Assembly (NCBI GenBank): GCA_012799135.1
Contig: JAAZLW010000093.1
Span: 1-38,057 of the forward strand
Direction of reading: 5' to 3'
From: Bacillota bacterium
GTDB lineage: Bacteria; Bacillota; Limnochordia; DTU087
Length of the DNA: 38,057 nt
Position numbers and translations under genes: made by a program. Below, one piece after another: positions 16,682 to 25,175 of the stretch (the first letter of the stretch is position 1; every line of letters starts with the position of its first letter). The notes beneath the pieces are model-generated. The model did no database searches. It saw only the letters and a list, made by a program, of their open reading frames with translations, and was not told where the DNA came from.

Positions 16682-17818
16682 ATGGATCAAGTGGCACTTG
16701 CTAGACTTGGCAACCAGAGCATTTTCGAGGCTGTAAGTCAGGTGGTTGATCTGGTTGGAGGAATTGACAAGTACGTTAAAAAAGGTGACCTTGTGCTCAT
16801 AAAGCCCAATTCTTTCATATTGGCCCGCCCCGAGACAGGGTTCATAACCCATCCTGAAGTGGTCTTGGCTATTGCTAAACTCTGCCACAAACGGGGGGCT
16901 CGAGTAGTTGTGGGAGAAAGAAGGCGCAATATCTTCACCAACTTCCAGGATTACCCTGAGATCAACGATTACGCTGAATTGATCAGCTTCGATGAAGCTC
17001 CTCTGAAGCTCAAGACCATCCCAGGCGCAAAAGCCCTGTATATGTCCATAGCTATACCCCGCATAGTTGATGAATGTGACGTTTTTATCAATGTTCCCGG
17101 ACTGAGAACCCACGCCCTAACCGATATGTCTAATGGTCTCAAGAATGTGATGGGTATACTCCCTGATAACAGCACCCGGCTTGTCCATGACCTAGGTCTG
17201 ACCGACTCCATAGTAGACCTGAACTTGGCCCGACCAAGTGATCTGATTGTCAGTGATGCCATATACTCAGTGCAGGGCAATTTCCCCGCCGGCGGAGAGA
17301 TGATACAAACCAACTTTCTTATGGCCTCTACCAATATGGTCGCCATTGATGTCGTGGCAGCTACTATCATGGGGTTTGACCCGTCTGCAGTTGAACACAT
17401 CAATGAAGCTGCGGCCCGAGGCTTGGGTCCCGCCACTTTGGATGAGATCAAAGTTGTGGGTTCAAGTCTGGATTCAGTCAGGTTCACACCTCAAAGGGCT
17501 GACCATGACTATGGCAAGTACAAAGACCGCCTTGATATAACAGACGGTGCTGCATGCAAGGGCTGCCGACAATCACTGGCCAGCGCAATCGCAGCTGCCG
17601 CAGCTGAGATCGGAGAGGAGCAGATCCGGGATCTACGGATCATCACCGGTCCTGTTGAAACACTCCCAGCCGGTCCCCGGGACAGAGTCCTCATGTATGG
17701 GTCCTGTACCCGTCGTTTCAAGGACCAAGGTACCTTCATCCCCGGCTGTCCGCCACTGGCCGGCCAGGGTAAGAAATTCATCGTCAAGCTATGTGGTAAA
17801 AGGGAAGAGATGGAATAG
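16682..17818 (+). CDS. DUF362 domain-containing protein with C-terminal cysteine cluster
   Basis: The 378-aa protein shows DUF362 (PF04015) hallmarks: VALARLG at the start, GDLVLIKPNSF (35-45), FITHPEVVLAIAKL (54-67), NVPGLRTHALTDMSNGLKNVMG (137-158) and VAIDVVAATIMGFDP (220-234). The C-terminus has C292, C295, C342 and C356 (CKGC, GSC, PGCPP), a possible iron-sulfur or metal site. The function of this branch is unknown. The start is ATG at 16682, 10 nt after GAGGAG; GTG at 16673 is too close to that site. It is the first gene of a two-gene plus-strand unit divergent from the long operon, 5 nt before the 17824 ATG of the next gene's longest frame. Confidence 0.85.
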   Translation: MDQVALARLGNQSIFEAVSQVVDLVGGIDKYVKKGDLVLIKPNSFILARPETGFITHPEVVLAIAKLCHKRGARVVVGERRRNIFTNFQDYPEINDYAELISFDEAPLKLKTIPGAKALYMSIAIPRIVDECDVFINVPGLRTHALTDMSNGLKNVMGILPDNSTRLVHDLGLTDSIVDLNLARPSDLIVSDAIYSVQGNFPAGGEMIQTNFLMASTNMVAIDVVAATIMGFDPSAVEHINEAAARGLGPATLDEIKVVGSSLDSVRFTPQRADHDYGKYKDRLDITDGAACKGCRQSLASAIAAAAAEIGEEQIRDLRIITGPVETLPAGPRDRVLMYGSCTRRFKDQGTFIPGCPPLAGQGKKFIVKLCGKREEME

Positions 17819-17835
17819 AAAGGATGGTCTGCAAG

Positions 17836-18639
17836 ATGAAAATCGGACTATGCACAATTGCCTTTCGAGATCACTCCTTAAAAGACGTGATTGAGATCGC
17901 TAAAACCGTCGCTGTTGATGGGATTGAGATCTGGGGACAGCCGGCCCACGTAGGTCCCGACATAGACCAGACTGAGCTGGAGATCGTAAAACATATGATA
18001 GAGCAGGCCAATCTCCGGGTATCTGCCTATGGATCTTACATCAGGTTTGCCGCTAATGACAGAGAGGTGAACTCTGAAAGCGACTTCAAGAAGGCGCTGG
18101 CCATTACTAAGGCTTTAGGCACAGACATAATGAGAATCTGGGTTGGAAGTAAGCCCTCAGAGGACATGAATCAGCAAGACTGGGAATTGGCCACTAACAG
18201 TCTCACAAAGGCGTGTGTAGAAGCTGACAAGTACGGAATCTACCTAGCTATGGAGATGCATGACAGCTGTTTTACAGATACTGAGACAGCAACTCTGCGG
18301 TTGATCAATGAGGTTAAGGCCGATAACCTTAAAGTAAACTACCAGCCTTCGTTTCGGCTCGCTCCCGATCGAGAACTGAAAAGCCTACAAGCAGTCAGAG
18401 AGTTTACCATCAATGTCCACGCCCAAAACCGCATTAGGTTGGCCTCAAAACCGGGGGAGAAACTGGAGCTCGCCCGGCTTGCCGAGGGTGTTGCCGATTA
18501 CAGGGCTATCGTGGAAGAGCTTCAGTCCATTGATTACTCCAAATTCATCTCAATTGAATTTGTTCAGGGCCCTGATCAGCTAGACGCTCTCAGACAAGAT
18601 ATCGAATACCTAAGAAAATGCATACACTCGTATCGATAG
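17836..18639 (+). CDS. Sugar phosphate isomerase/epimerase-like TIM-barrel protein
   Basis: The 267-aa protein is a xylose-isomerase-like TIM barrel (AP_endonuc_2 family): MKIGLCTIAFRDHSLKDVIE, VDGIEIWGQPAH, LGTDIMRIWVG, GIYLAMEMHD, INVHAQN and ISIEF. The usual metal ligands Glu, Asp, His, Glu correspond to E140, Q170, H195 and E241; the Asp position reads VNYQPSF, so one ligand looks replaced by Gln. Such enzymes epimerise ketoses or isomerise and dehydrate sugar acids. The start is ATG at 17836 with AAAGGA upstream; the ATG at 17824 directly abuts that site. A GGGAGG/CCTCCC dyad follows at 18659-18686 but lacks a T-tract. Confidence 0.85.
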   Translation: MKIGLCTIAFRDHSLKDVIEIAKTVAVDGIEIWGQPAHVGPDIDQTELEIVKHMIEQANLRVSAYGSYIRFAANDREVNSESDFKKALAITKALGTDIMRIWVGSKPSEDMNQQDWELATNSLTKACVEADKYGIYLAMEMHDSCFTDTETATLRLINEVKADNLKVNYQPSFRLAPDRELKSLQAVREFTINVHAQNRIRLASKPGEKLELARLAEGVADYRAIVEELQSIDYSKFISIEFVQGPDQLDALRQDIEYLRKCIHSYR

Positions 18640-18692
18640 TACCTTGGGTATGGAATGAGGGAGGACACTAGGCTATCCCCCCTCCCTGCCTC

Positions 18693-19151
18693 CTACTCAA
18701 CCTGAACGATGATCTCTACCTCTACACAAGCCCCACCGGGTAATTCCGCTACCCCAATGGCAGATCGCGCGTGTTCTCCTTTCTCTCCAAAAACCCGTTT
18801 GAGGAACTCAGATGCCCCATTTACTACCTTGGGCTGATCCCCAAACCCTGAAGCTGATGCGACAAAGCCAGTAACCTTAACTATCCTCTTTATCCGATCA
18901 AGGTCACCAATCACAGACTTGACCTCAGCCAAGCAGCGCAAAGCACATATCCTGGCTGCCTCATAGCCTTGTTCCACCGAGATCTCGGAACCCAATTTCC
19001 CCAGGTGAAGTGGCTTCCCATCTGCCACGGCAGTTTGGCCCGAAGCGTAGACAAACTCACCGGCCTTGACTGCTGGGACATAAGCCGCCACCGGTTTCGG
19101 GCACTCGGGTAGTTCATAGCCCAAATCTTTGATTCTCTGTTCAACCTTCAT
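18693..19151 (-). CDS. RidA/YjgF family enamine/imine deaminase-like protein
   Basis: The 152-aa protein has the chorismate-mutase-like Rid fold: GEFVYASGQTAVADG, ISVEQGYEAARICALRCLAEVKSVIGDLDRI, and the conserved Arg in HARSAIGVAELPGGACVEVE. Rid proteins hydrolyse reactive enamines and imines released by PLP enzymes; the Arg and the final Glu of this motif match the usual active-site positions. It is longer than canonical RidA (about 128 aa) and nearer to the YjgF-like subfamilies. The start is ATG at 19151 behind AGGAGG (7 nt). It lies 18 nt after the larA homolog, probably in the same operon. A link to the SelA-like enzyme is inferred. Confidence 0.9.
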   Translation of the reverse strand: MKVEQRIKDLGYELPECPKPVAAYVPAVKAGEFVYASGQTAVADGKPLHLGKLGSEISVEQGYEAARICALRCLAEVKSVIGDLDRIKRIVKVTGFVASASGFGDQPKVVNGASEFLKRVFGEKGEHARSAIGVAELPGGACVEVEIIVQVE

Positions 19152-19169
19152 AAAGACTCCTCCTCGTAT

Positions 19170-20447
19170 CTATAGCTTCACCAAAGTTATGCCACCATAT
19201 GGCACAACCCCAAATGTGGCCTGTGAGCCATGCCTATAAGTGGCCATTTCGATGGCCTCTTGCATTGAAGCAGCTGGTTCAAAGCCAAGACTCCTAATCT
19301 CGCCGGCACTCATGCCATCCGATACACAAATCACCTGAGCACGCTCTAAAAGCCTGGCATGGGCAGCACAGACACTGCCCGCAATTCTATCTGCAATTAC
19401 ACCTTGCTCTAAAGCTTCAAGGGTTAACTGCGGATCTTGCGTGCTCCAGCTAAGTACTGTGTTTGTGTGTTCCGGTGCATCTCCCGAGACACCTTCCGGT
19501 GCCGAGATGGCAAATACTATGGTACCACCCGGTTTTACTCCCAGATTCGCATAGTAAAAAGGCTTAAACCCCTGCCAAAAATCGCGATCACAAGGAAACG
19601 CGTTATAGATTACCACATCAGCCAACCCAGGAATGTTCGGTCTAAATAGCTTCTCTGCCAACTTCACGGCCGCCCGGTGTGCCTGTATATAATGTCCAGC
19701 AAAACACTCTACCAGTTTCCCACTGTGGTTTAGCACTGTATTAACTAGGAAAACCGGCCCAACTCTGCCTGCCACCACTTCGATTTCTGCTCTCACCGGA
19801 CTCTCAGGATTTCCTGGCAATTGCAGGGGTTCGGGATAGGTCCCCCCGATGAAATGAGTGGATTCCGTCGTCTTCTCGCTGCAGACTCCCGGCTGAATCA
19901 TCTTGGCCCCTCCACCCCATCCGGCCAAGGGGTGAGGCATGACCATACCTACGAGTATCCGCAGATCAGCTTCATACACATCCCTGTTGAGCTCTACGAC
20001 AGTACCGGATTGCGTTTTTCCTAGATAGATGTTCTTGGTAGGGTCTTGAAAATCGTGGTTTTCCACCGGTACCCGGGAGACTACCTCCGACCCAAATCTA
20101 TCGACGATCTCTTGGGGACTCATTGGCCTATGGGTTCCCAGTGCGATCACAACCTTGATGTTTGAGTCCGGCACTCCAGCATCATTTAGATAATCCAATA
20201 ACGGTGGCAGCAATTTCTTCTGGGGAGTAGCCCTGGTCAAATCATCGGCCACAATCACTACCTGATCAGATGGATCCACCTGATCCTTTAGCTTGGGTGT
20301 TCCCAGTGGGTTATCGAGAGCCTTTATCAACTCATCTACCTCGCTGGAAGCGGGTTGTAAGTCTCCTAGTTGAGCATAGTACAAGAGGTTGTCGTCTTCT
20401 ACATCGAAGTTGAGAGTTCTACATCCATATTCGAAACTAAACTGCAT
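19170..20447 (-). CDS. LarA-type nickel-dependent 2-hydroxyacid racemase/epimerase homolog
   Basis: The 425-aa protein matches LarA (nickel-pincer racemases). Key residues align almost position for position with Lactiplantibacillus plantarum LarA: R72 in ADDLTRATP (R75), H106 in ALGTHRP (H108), H172 in MPHPLAGWGGGAKM (H174), K182 (K184, the covalent cofactor site) and H198 in STHF (H200, nickel ligand). It should therefore be an active NPN-cofactor enzyme. The LarA superfamily includes lactate, malate and phenyllactate racemases and aldonate epimerases, so the substrate cannot be named. The start is ATG at 20447 with GGGAG 8 nt upstream. No larB, larC or larE is in the window. It is followed by ridA. 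Confidence 0.9.
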   Translation of the reverse strand: MQFSFEYGCRTLNFDVEDDNLLYYAQLGDLQPASSEVDELIKALDNPLGTPKLKDQVDPSDQVVIVADDLTRATPQKKLLPPLLDYLNDAGVPDSNIKVVIALGTHRPMSPQEIVDRFGSEVVSRVPVENHDFQDPTKNIYLGKTQSGTVVELNRDVYEADLRILVGMVMPHPLAGWGGGAKMIQPGVCSEKTTESTHFIGGTYPEPLQLPGNPESPVRAEIEVVAGRVGPVFLVNTVLNHSGKLVECFAGHYIQAHRAAVKLAEKLFRPNIPGLADVVIYNAFPCDRDFWQGFKPFYYANLGVKPGGTIVFAISAPEGVSGDAPEHTNTVLSWSTQDPQLTLEALEQGVIADRIAGSVCAAHARLLERAQVICVSDGMSAGEIRSLGFEPAASMQEAIEMATYRHGSQATFGVVPYGGITLVKL

Positions 20448-20521
20448 AAGCCCCACTCCCACCTGGTAACATTCTCAAGCTGTTGGTCACCCTCGGAAAT
20501 TGACAGCACAACAATCATGCT

Positions 20522-20538
20522 GTTGCACAGAGTGCAAC
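20522..20538. promoter_or_regulatory. Putative regulator operator, site 3
   Basis: GTTGCACAGAGTGCAAC is a perfect 7-3-7 inverted repeat, 75 bp before the larA-homolog start. It is the best member of the three-site set and defines the layout. The rest of 20448-20724 holds this site and the leuS terminator; no clear promoter boxes were found. Confidence 0.6.
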
Positions 20539-20610
20539 GCTGTTCTATTTCTGCCTAGTTGAACCTTCTCCATGCTCCTCGAAACTCCTCTTCCCATATG
20601 GCGATATCCA

Positions 20611-20656
20611 GACAAACAAGCTGACACTAGACCATCAGTCAGCCTAGTGCCAGCTT
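20611..20656 (-). terminator. Intrinsic terminator after leuS
   Basis: Arms 20644-20656 and 20618-20630 form a 13-bp stem (one G-U pair) when read on the minus strand, with a 13-nt loop, followed by GTTTGTC. It lies about 70 nt after the leuS stop. It separates leuS from the larA unit. Confidence 0.7.
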
Positions 20657-20724
20657 CCTCAAGTAGCCACAGAGACACAGATCGAGAACTCGTCACGCGT
20701 CATAGCTCTCCAGCGATTTGCTGC

Positions 20725-23202
20725 TCATTTGACCACGATGTTGATCAACTTACCAGGTACAACGATCGTATTAACTATGGTCCTGCCAGCCACGTATTCC
20801 TGAACACGGGGTTGGGCAAACACTGTTTCTTTGATAACCTCTGTCTCGCTTCCAGCGGGAACTACAACCCGATCCCGTACCTTGCCATTGACCTGCACCA
20901 CTATGGTAATCTCCTCGGCTTTGGTTGCCGCTTCATCATATTGAGGCCAAGGCTGACAGTGAATACTCTCACTGTGCCCCAATCGATGCCATAGCTCCTC
21001 TGCGACATAAGGAGTGAAAGGAGCCAATACCAAGAGCAGTAGTTCTACTGCTTCGCGCATAGCACCTAGTGCCTGCTCATCCAATGGCACATCCTTATAC
21101 TGATACATCCCATTGACCATTTCCATAATGGCACTGATGGCCGTGTTAAAACTAAACCGGCTGGAGATATCCTCTGTCACTTTCTTGACACTGTTGTGAA
21201 CGATCCGGCGCAAATCTCGCTCCCTTGGGCCTAGATTCTCGGGTACGCCTGTGGGTACATTCTTGACCAGATCAATATATTCCGTCACTAGCCGCCACAC
21301 TCGGTTAATGAATCGATAGGAACCCTCTACCCCTTCATCACTCCACTCCAGATCCTTCTCAGGAGGTGAGGCAAACAAGATGAATAGCCGAGCTGTATCC
21401 GCCCCATATTGGGATACGATGCGGTCAGGGTCAACCACGTTCCCCTTGGATTTGGACATCTTGGCCCCATGCTGCAGAACCATCCCTTGCGCTAATAGGT
21501 TCTGGAAAGGTATATCAGCCGCAACCATGCCCAAATCGGCCAAAACCATCTGAAGGAAGCGAGAATACATTAAGTGCAAAATCGCATGCTCCACCCCGCC
21601 TATATACTGATCCACCGGCATCCAGGCATCCGCCTTTTCCTTGGCAAAGGGCCTTTCGCTGTTTTTGGGATCAGTATACCTGAGAAAATACCAGGATGAA
21701 TCAATGAACGTGTCCATCGTATCTGTCTCCCGCCTGGCCGGTCCTCCACATTGGGGGCATGAGGTGTTGACAAATTCCTCACAATCAAGCAATGGTGAGC
21801 GACCAGTCGGGCGAAACTCTACATCAGTAGGGAGAACCACCGGTAGATCCGCCTCCGGTACGGGCACAGCACCACACTTATCACAATAGATAATCGGGAT
21901 CGGTGTTCCCCAGTAGCGCTGGCGAGAGATCAGCCAGTCCCGCAACCGATAATTCACCCTATGACCACCCCGGCCGATGCTATCCAGATAGGCAGTGATT
22001 TTCTCCATGGCTTCCCGGTTATCCATCCCGGAAAACTCACCGGAGTTGACCAAAATACCGTCATCGATATAGACTTCGCTGAGTGCACCCTTTTCGACTT
22101 CCCCCTTAGGGACCACCACAGTCCGGATGGGTAAGCCGTATTCCTTCGCAAAGGCAAAATCTCGCTGATCATGGGCCGGTACCCCCATGACCGCACCGGT
22201 TCCATATCCACCCAAGACATAATTGCCGATGAGAATAGGAATCCGCTCATTGTTCAACGGATTAATCGCATATCTCCCCGTTAAGACCCCTCTCTTTTCT
22301 GTTTCCTCGGAAGTGCGAGTGATCTCGTCCTGGGAGAGCACCTCCTTAAGGAATGCCCTGATTGCTTTTTCATTTTCCTGGCCAGCAATGAGTTTTCCTA
22401 CCAGGGGATGTTCCGGGGCAATCACCATATAGGTCACACCAAAGACAGTATCAGGTCGGGTAGTGAAGACCGGTAGGGTATCTTCAAAGCCTTCAATGGA
22501 AAAGACAATCTCCGTACCCTCACTGCGGCCAATCCAGTTGGCTTGCATAGCTTTGACTTTTTCCGGCCACCCGTCCAGTTTATCCAGACCATCCAGCAGG
22601 CGATCCGCGTAATCAGTGATCCTAAAGAACCATTGCTCTAGATCAGTCTTTTCTACCTCAGTATCACAGCGTTCGCAAAGCCCTGCCACGACCTGTTCAT
22701 TCGCCAGTACGGTTGCACAGGAAGGACACCAATTCACTGCTGCCCGCTTCCGATAAGCTAGCCCATGCTTGTATAGTAGCAAGAACAGCCACTGGGTCCA
22801 CTTATAGTAATCTGGTTCACAGGTAGAATACTCCCGGTCCCAATCATAGCTCAACCCTAACCGCTTGAGTTCCTTCCTCATGTGGTCGATGTTGCTCCAG
22901 GTCCACTTGTGGGGGTGAATATTGCGCTGGATAGCCGCATTTTCAGCCGGCAAACCGAAAGCATCCCACCCCATAGGATGCAGAACATTGTAGCCCTGCA
23001 TGCGCTTGGACCTGGCTATCACATCACCGATGGAGTAAACCCGCACATGGCCCATATGCAGACGTCCCGACGGATAAGGGAACATTTCCAAACAGTAGTA
23101 ACGTGGAAGATCAGCATCTTCTTTATCCGCATATAGCCGAGCGGCATCCCAATATCGCTGCCACTTTTCCTCTATTTCATGAAAATTGTACCTGTTAGTC
23201 AT
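20725..23202 (-). CDS. leuS: Leucyl-tRNA synthetase
   Basis: This enzyme charges tRNA-Leu. The 825-aa protein has the bacterial-type architecture: HMGH (49-52) as the HIGH motif, zinc-type CPSC/CERC pairs (159-180), the CP1 editing domain with TTRPDT (247-252) and [15 protein letters not shown] (334-348), a second zinc-like element (C440, C443, CPQC at 482-485), KMSKS (581-585) and the C-terminal anticodon-binding domain. The start is ATG at 23202, 5 nt after GGGGGA; the frame continues to 23295 but runs into the T-box terminator. It is a single-gene unit controlled by the leader RNA upstream. Confidence 0.97.
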   Translation of the reverse strand: MTNRYNFHEIEEKWQRYWDAARLYADKEDADLPRYYCLEMFPYPSGRLHMGHVRVYSIGDVIARSKRMQGYNVLHPMGWDAFGLPAENAAIQRNIHPHKWTWSNIDHMRKELKRLGLSYDWDREYSTCEPDYYKWTQWLFLLLYKHGLAYRKRAAVNWCPSCATVLANEQVVAGLCERCDTEVEKTDLEQWFFRITDYADRLLDGLDKLDGWPEKVKAMQANWIGRSEGTEIVFSIEGFEDTLPVFTTRPDTVFGVTYMVIAPEHPLVGKLIAGQENEKAIRAFLKEVLSQDEITRTSEETEKRGVLTGRYAINPLNNERIPILIGNYVLGGYGTGAVMGVPAHDQRDFAFAKEYGLPIRTVVVPKGEVEKGALSEVYIDDGILVNSGEFSGMDNREAMEKITAYLDSIGRGGHRVNYRLRDWLISRQRYWGTPIPIIYCDKCGAVPVPEADLPVVLPTDVEFRPTGRSPLLDCEEFVNTSCPQCGGPARRETDTMDTFIDSSWYFLRYTDPKNSERPFAKEKADAWMPVDQYIGGVEHAILHLMYSRFLQMVLADLGMVAADIPFQNLLAQGMVLQHGAKMSKSKGNVVDPDRIVSQYGADTARLFILFASPPEKDLEWSDEGVEGSYRFINRVWRLVTEYIDLVKNVPTGVPENLGPRERDLRRIVHNSVKKVTEDISSRFSFNTAISAIMEMVNGMYQYKDVPLDEQALGAMREAVELLLLVLAPFTPYVAEELWHRLGHSESIHCQPWPQYDEAATKAEEITIVVQVNGKVRDRVVVPAGSETEVIKETVFAQPRVQEYVAGRTIVNTIVVPGKLINIVVK

Positions 23203-23244
23203 CGGATTCCCCCGTTCCTTGCTAGTTTGCTTCACAGGTCGATC

Positions 23245-23272
23245 AAAAAATCTCGCCCCTAAGGGACGAGAT
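23245..23272 (-). terminator. T-box regulated terminator
   Basis: Stem ATCTCGTCCC / GGGGCGAGAT (one G-U pair), 3-nt loop, then TTTTTT on the minus strand, 43 nt before the leuS start. Confidence 0.9.
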
Positions 23273-23530
23273 CCTAGTTCTACCCGCGTTACCACCCTAG
23301 TTGACAGCCCTTGCTTGACCCTGCTGACTACCTAATCGACCTACAGCTTGCAGGCTATCCACTCTTTGGCATCGTAACGTATGCCACCCGGAACCGGCTA
23401 CTGTAATCTTTCACCGATCCATCTCCGAGGCGAGCTTCGGTCGACCTTTGGTACCGGTTTCCACCTAACCCGGCTCTCTAGTACCTAGATGCCAACCTAC
23501 TGGTCCTCTTCTCAGATGTTACCTATACTC
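23245..23530 (-). ncRNA. T-box riboswitch leader of leuS
   Basis: The minus-strand leader has the Stem I landmarks AGTAG, AGAGAG and GGTGGAAACC, then GAAGCTCGCCTCGGAG, in which the specifier codon aligns as CTC (Leu) at 23432-23434. The T-box AGGGTGGTAACGCGG at 23284-23298 deviates once from the usual AGGGTGGNACCGCG; its TGGT can pair with the ACCA end of tRNA-Leu (discriminator A). A terminator follows. Uncharged tRNA-Leu should favour the antiterminator and switch leuS on. Confidence 0.93.
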
Positions 23531-23542
23531 TTGTATACAGTT

Positions 23543-23571
23543 ATTATATGCAATGATTCCACAAAGATCAA
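23543..23571 (-). promoter_or_regulatory. leuS promoter
   Basis: On the minus strand TTGATC, a 17-nt spacer and a perfect TATAAT. The transcript would start near 23535, just before the T-box Stem I. Confidence 0.8.
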
Positions 23572-23575
23572 CACT

Positions 23576-23605
23576 GCATAAACCCTCTACCTTGCACTTA
23601 TACTA
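23576..23605 (+). promoter_or_regulatory. Sigma-G-type promoter of the spoVA operon
   Basis: GCATA, an 18-nt spacer and TATACTA match the sigma-G consensus GHATR-N18-CATWHTA at 11 of 12 positions. It lies 35 nt before the spoVAC TTG start, as expected for a forespore operon. It is back to back with the leuS promoter, only 4 nt away. Confidence 0.75.
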
Positions 23606-23639
23606 TATTCGTCAAAGCAATAAGGGAGAGCAGGAGCCA

Positions 23640-24101
23640 TTGGACAAAACTCAGCAAGACCTAAAGGCCAGATATCAGCAGATGGTGAAAGAGGCAACAC
23701 CCAAACCTCGCTATGGCAAGAACCTTATCCTTGCCTTCCTTACCGGTGGTGCCATCTGCACCATCGGACAACTGGTATATAACCTCTTTGATAAAATCGA
23801 GCCTTCTCGTATAGAGACAACAGCCGCCACCTTAGCCGCGATGATCGCCTTAGGCGCTGTGGCAACAGGGCTGGGGATCTATGATTGGTTAGCTGAGCGA
23901 GCCGGTATGGGAGCCGCGGTGCCCATTACCGGATTCTCGAATACAGTCACCGCCGCTGCCATGGACTTCAAGCAGGAGGGATATATCCTAGGCATGGGCT
24001 CCAAGATGTTCATAGTGGCAGGCCCTGTATTGGTCTATGGTGTTGTCGCCAGCTTCATCATCAGTCTTTTCCGAGCAGTTCTTACCGGCATCCTTTTTTG
24101 A
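23640..24101 (+). CDS. spoVAC: Stage V sporulation protein AC
   Basis: SpoVAC is an inner-membrane protein of the channel that moves dipicolinic acid into the forespore and releases it at germination; the Bacillus protein behaves as a mechanosensitive channel. The 153-aa protein has the typical basic N-terminus (RYQQMVKEATPKPRYGKN), then FLTGGAICTIGQLVYNLF, LGIYDWLAERAGMGAAVPITGF and a C-terminal hydrophobic region. The start is TTG at 23640 behind AGGGAGAGCAGGAG; a frame extending to 23553 runs through the promoter. It is first in a spoVAC-spoVAD-spoVAE operon, the short clostridial layout without spoVAA, spoVAB or spoVAF. Confidence 0.94.
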   Translation: MDKTQQDLKARYQQMVKEATPKPRYGKNLILAFLTGGAICTIGQLVYNLFDKIEPSRIETTAATLAAMIALGAVATGLGIYDWLAERAGMGAAVPITGFSNTVTAAAMDFKQEGYILGMGSKMFIVAGPVLVYGVVASFIISLFRAVLTGILF

Positions 24102-24135
24102 GGCTGGGAGAGGTTCACATCTGGGGGGATCGCAC

Positions 24136-25143
24136 GTGACAGCAAAACGCCAGGGTCTGCAGACAGTAGTTTTTGCCCAGTCTCCCCGTATCATCGGCTC
24201 AGCTACCATAGCCGGTCCCAAAGAAGGGGAGAGCAACCTTGGCCCTTACATTGACAAACTAGTGCCTGATCCCCTAATGAACGGCCTTACTCCTGAGAAG
24301 GCCGAACGCAAGCTCTTGTATCAAGCATGCCAGGATGCTCTTGCCAGAGCGAAACTGAAGGAAAAGGATATTCACCTATTCATCGGGGGCGATTTGCTTA
24401 ACCAGATTGTCTCCTCCAGTTTCTGTGCCCGGGATCTAGGCATACCTTTTCTCGGTATCTACGGTGCCTGTTCCAGTATTGTAGAAGGGTTGGGATTGGG
24501 GGCACTAATGGTGGATGGGCAGTATGCCGATACCACTCTAGTCGCTACTTCCAGTCACTACCATGCCAGTGAACGGCAATTTCGCAACCCCATCGAGCTT
24601 AACCTTCAGCATAGGAGCACCAATCAGTGGACAGTAACTGGAGCGGCAGCGGCAATTGTAGGCGGTCACGGACAAGGCCCCAGGATAACCAGAGCAACCT
24701 TCGGGCGAGTAATAGACTATGGGATCAAAAGTCCCAACGACATGGGAGCCGCCATGGCGCCTGCAGCTACGGACACCCTATACCGCCATTTTCTGGACAC
24801 TGACACCTCACCGGGCGATTATGATCTAATTCTAACCGGCGATCTGGGAAGCATCGGTCAGAAACTGTTCAGCCATTTAGTCAAGGAATCCGGATACACC
24901 CTTGGTGCCAAACACATGGATATAGGTGCTAGTATGTATAAACCTCATCAAAGAGCCGGTGCCGGTGGCAGCGGTTGTGCTTGCTCTGCTCTGGGTATCT
25001 TGGGCTATGTACTGAAAGAAATGTGTCAAGGCAAATATCGCCGTATCCTCGCCATTGCAACCGGTGCCCTGTTTAGCCCTTTATCCTATCAACAAGGAGA
25101 TAACATTACCAGTATTGCCCATGCAATTGTGATCGAACCCTAG
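24136..25143 (+). CDS. spoVAD: Stage V sporulation protein AD
   Basis: SpoVAD binds dipicolinic acid and works with the SpoVA membrane channel. The 335-aa protein (about the usual length) has a thiolase-like fold: LFIGGDLLNQIVSSSFCARDLGIPFLG and YGACSSIVEGLGLGALMVDG, with HYHASERQFRNPIELN and RAGAGGSGCACSALGILGYVL further on. The start is GTG at 24136, 6 nt after GGGGGGAT; the frame extends to 24037 inside spoVAC without support. It lies 34 nt after spoVAC. Confidence 0.95.
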   Translation: MTAKRQGLQTVVFAQSPRIIGSATIAGPKEGESNLGPYIDKLVPDPLMNGLTPEKAERKLLYQACQDALARAKLKEKDIHLFIGGDLLNQIVSSSFCARDLGIPFLGIYGACSSIVEGLGLGALMVDGQYADTTLVATSSHYHASERQFRNPIELNLQHRSTNQWTVTGAAAAIVGGHGQGPRITRATFGRVIDYGIKSPNDMGAAMAPAATDTLYRHFLDTDTSPGDYDLILTGDLGSIGQKLFSHLVKESGYTLGAKHMDIGASMYKPHQRAGAGGSGCACSALGILGYVLKEMCQGKYRRILAIATGALFSPLSYQQGDNITSIAHAIVIEP

Positions 25144-25175
25144 AAGATAACGATCTGGAGAGAGTAGGTAGGATC

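Noticed and set aside
16401-16736. 111-aa plus-strand open frame in the divergent control region
   Set aside because: No ribosome binding site, no recognisable domain, overlaps the DUF362 start and the putative operators; looks like chance.
18659-18686. GGGAGG ... CCTCCC dyad between the convergent isomerase-like gene and ridA
   Set aside because: Six-bp stem with a 16-nt loop and no T-tract on either strand; too weak to call a terminator.
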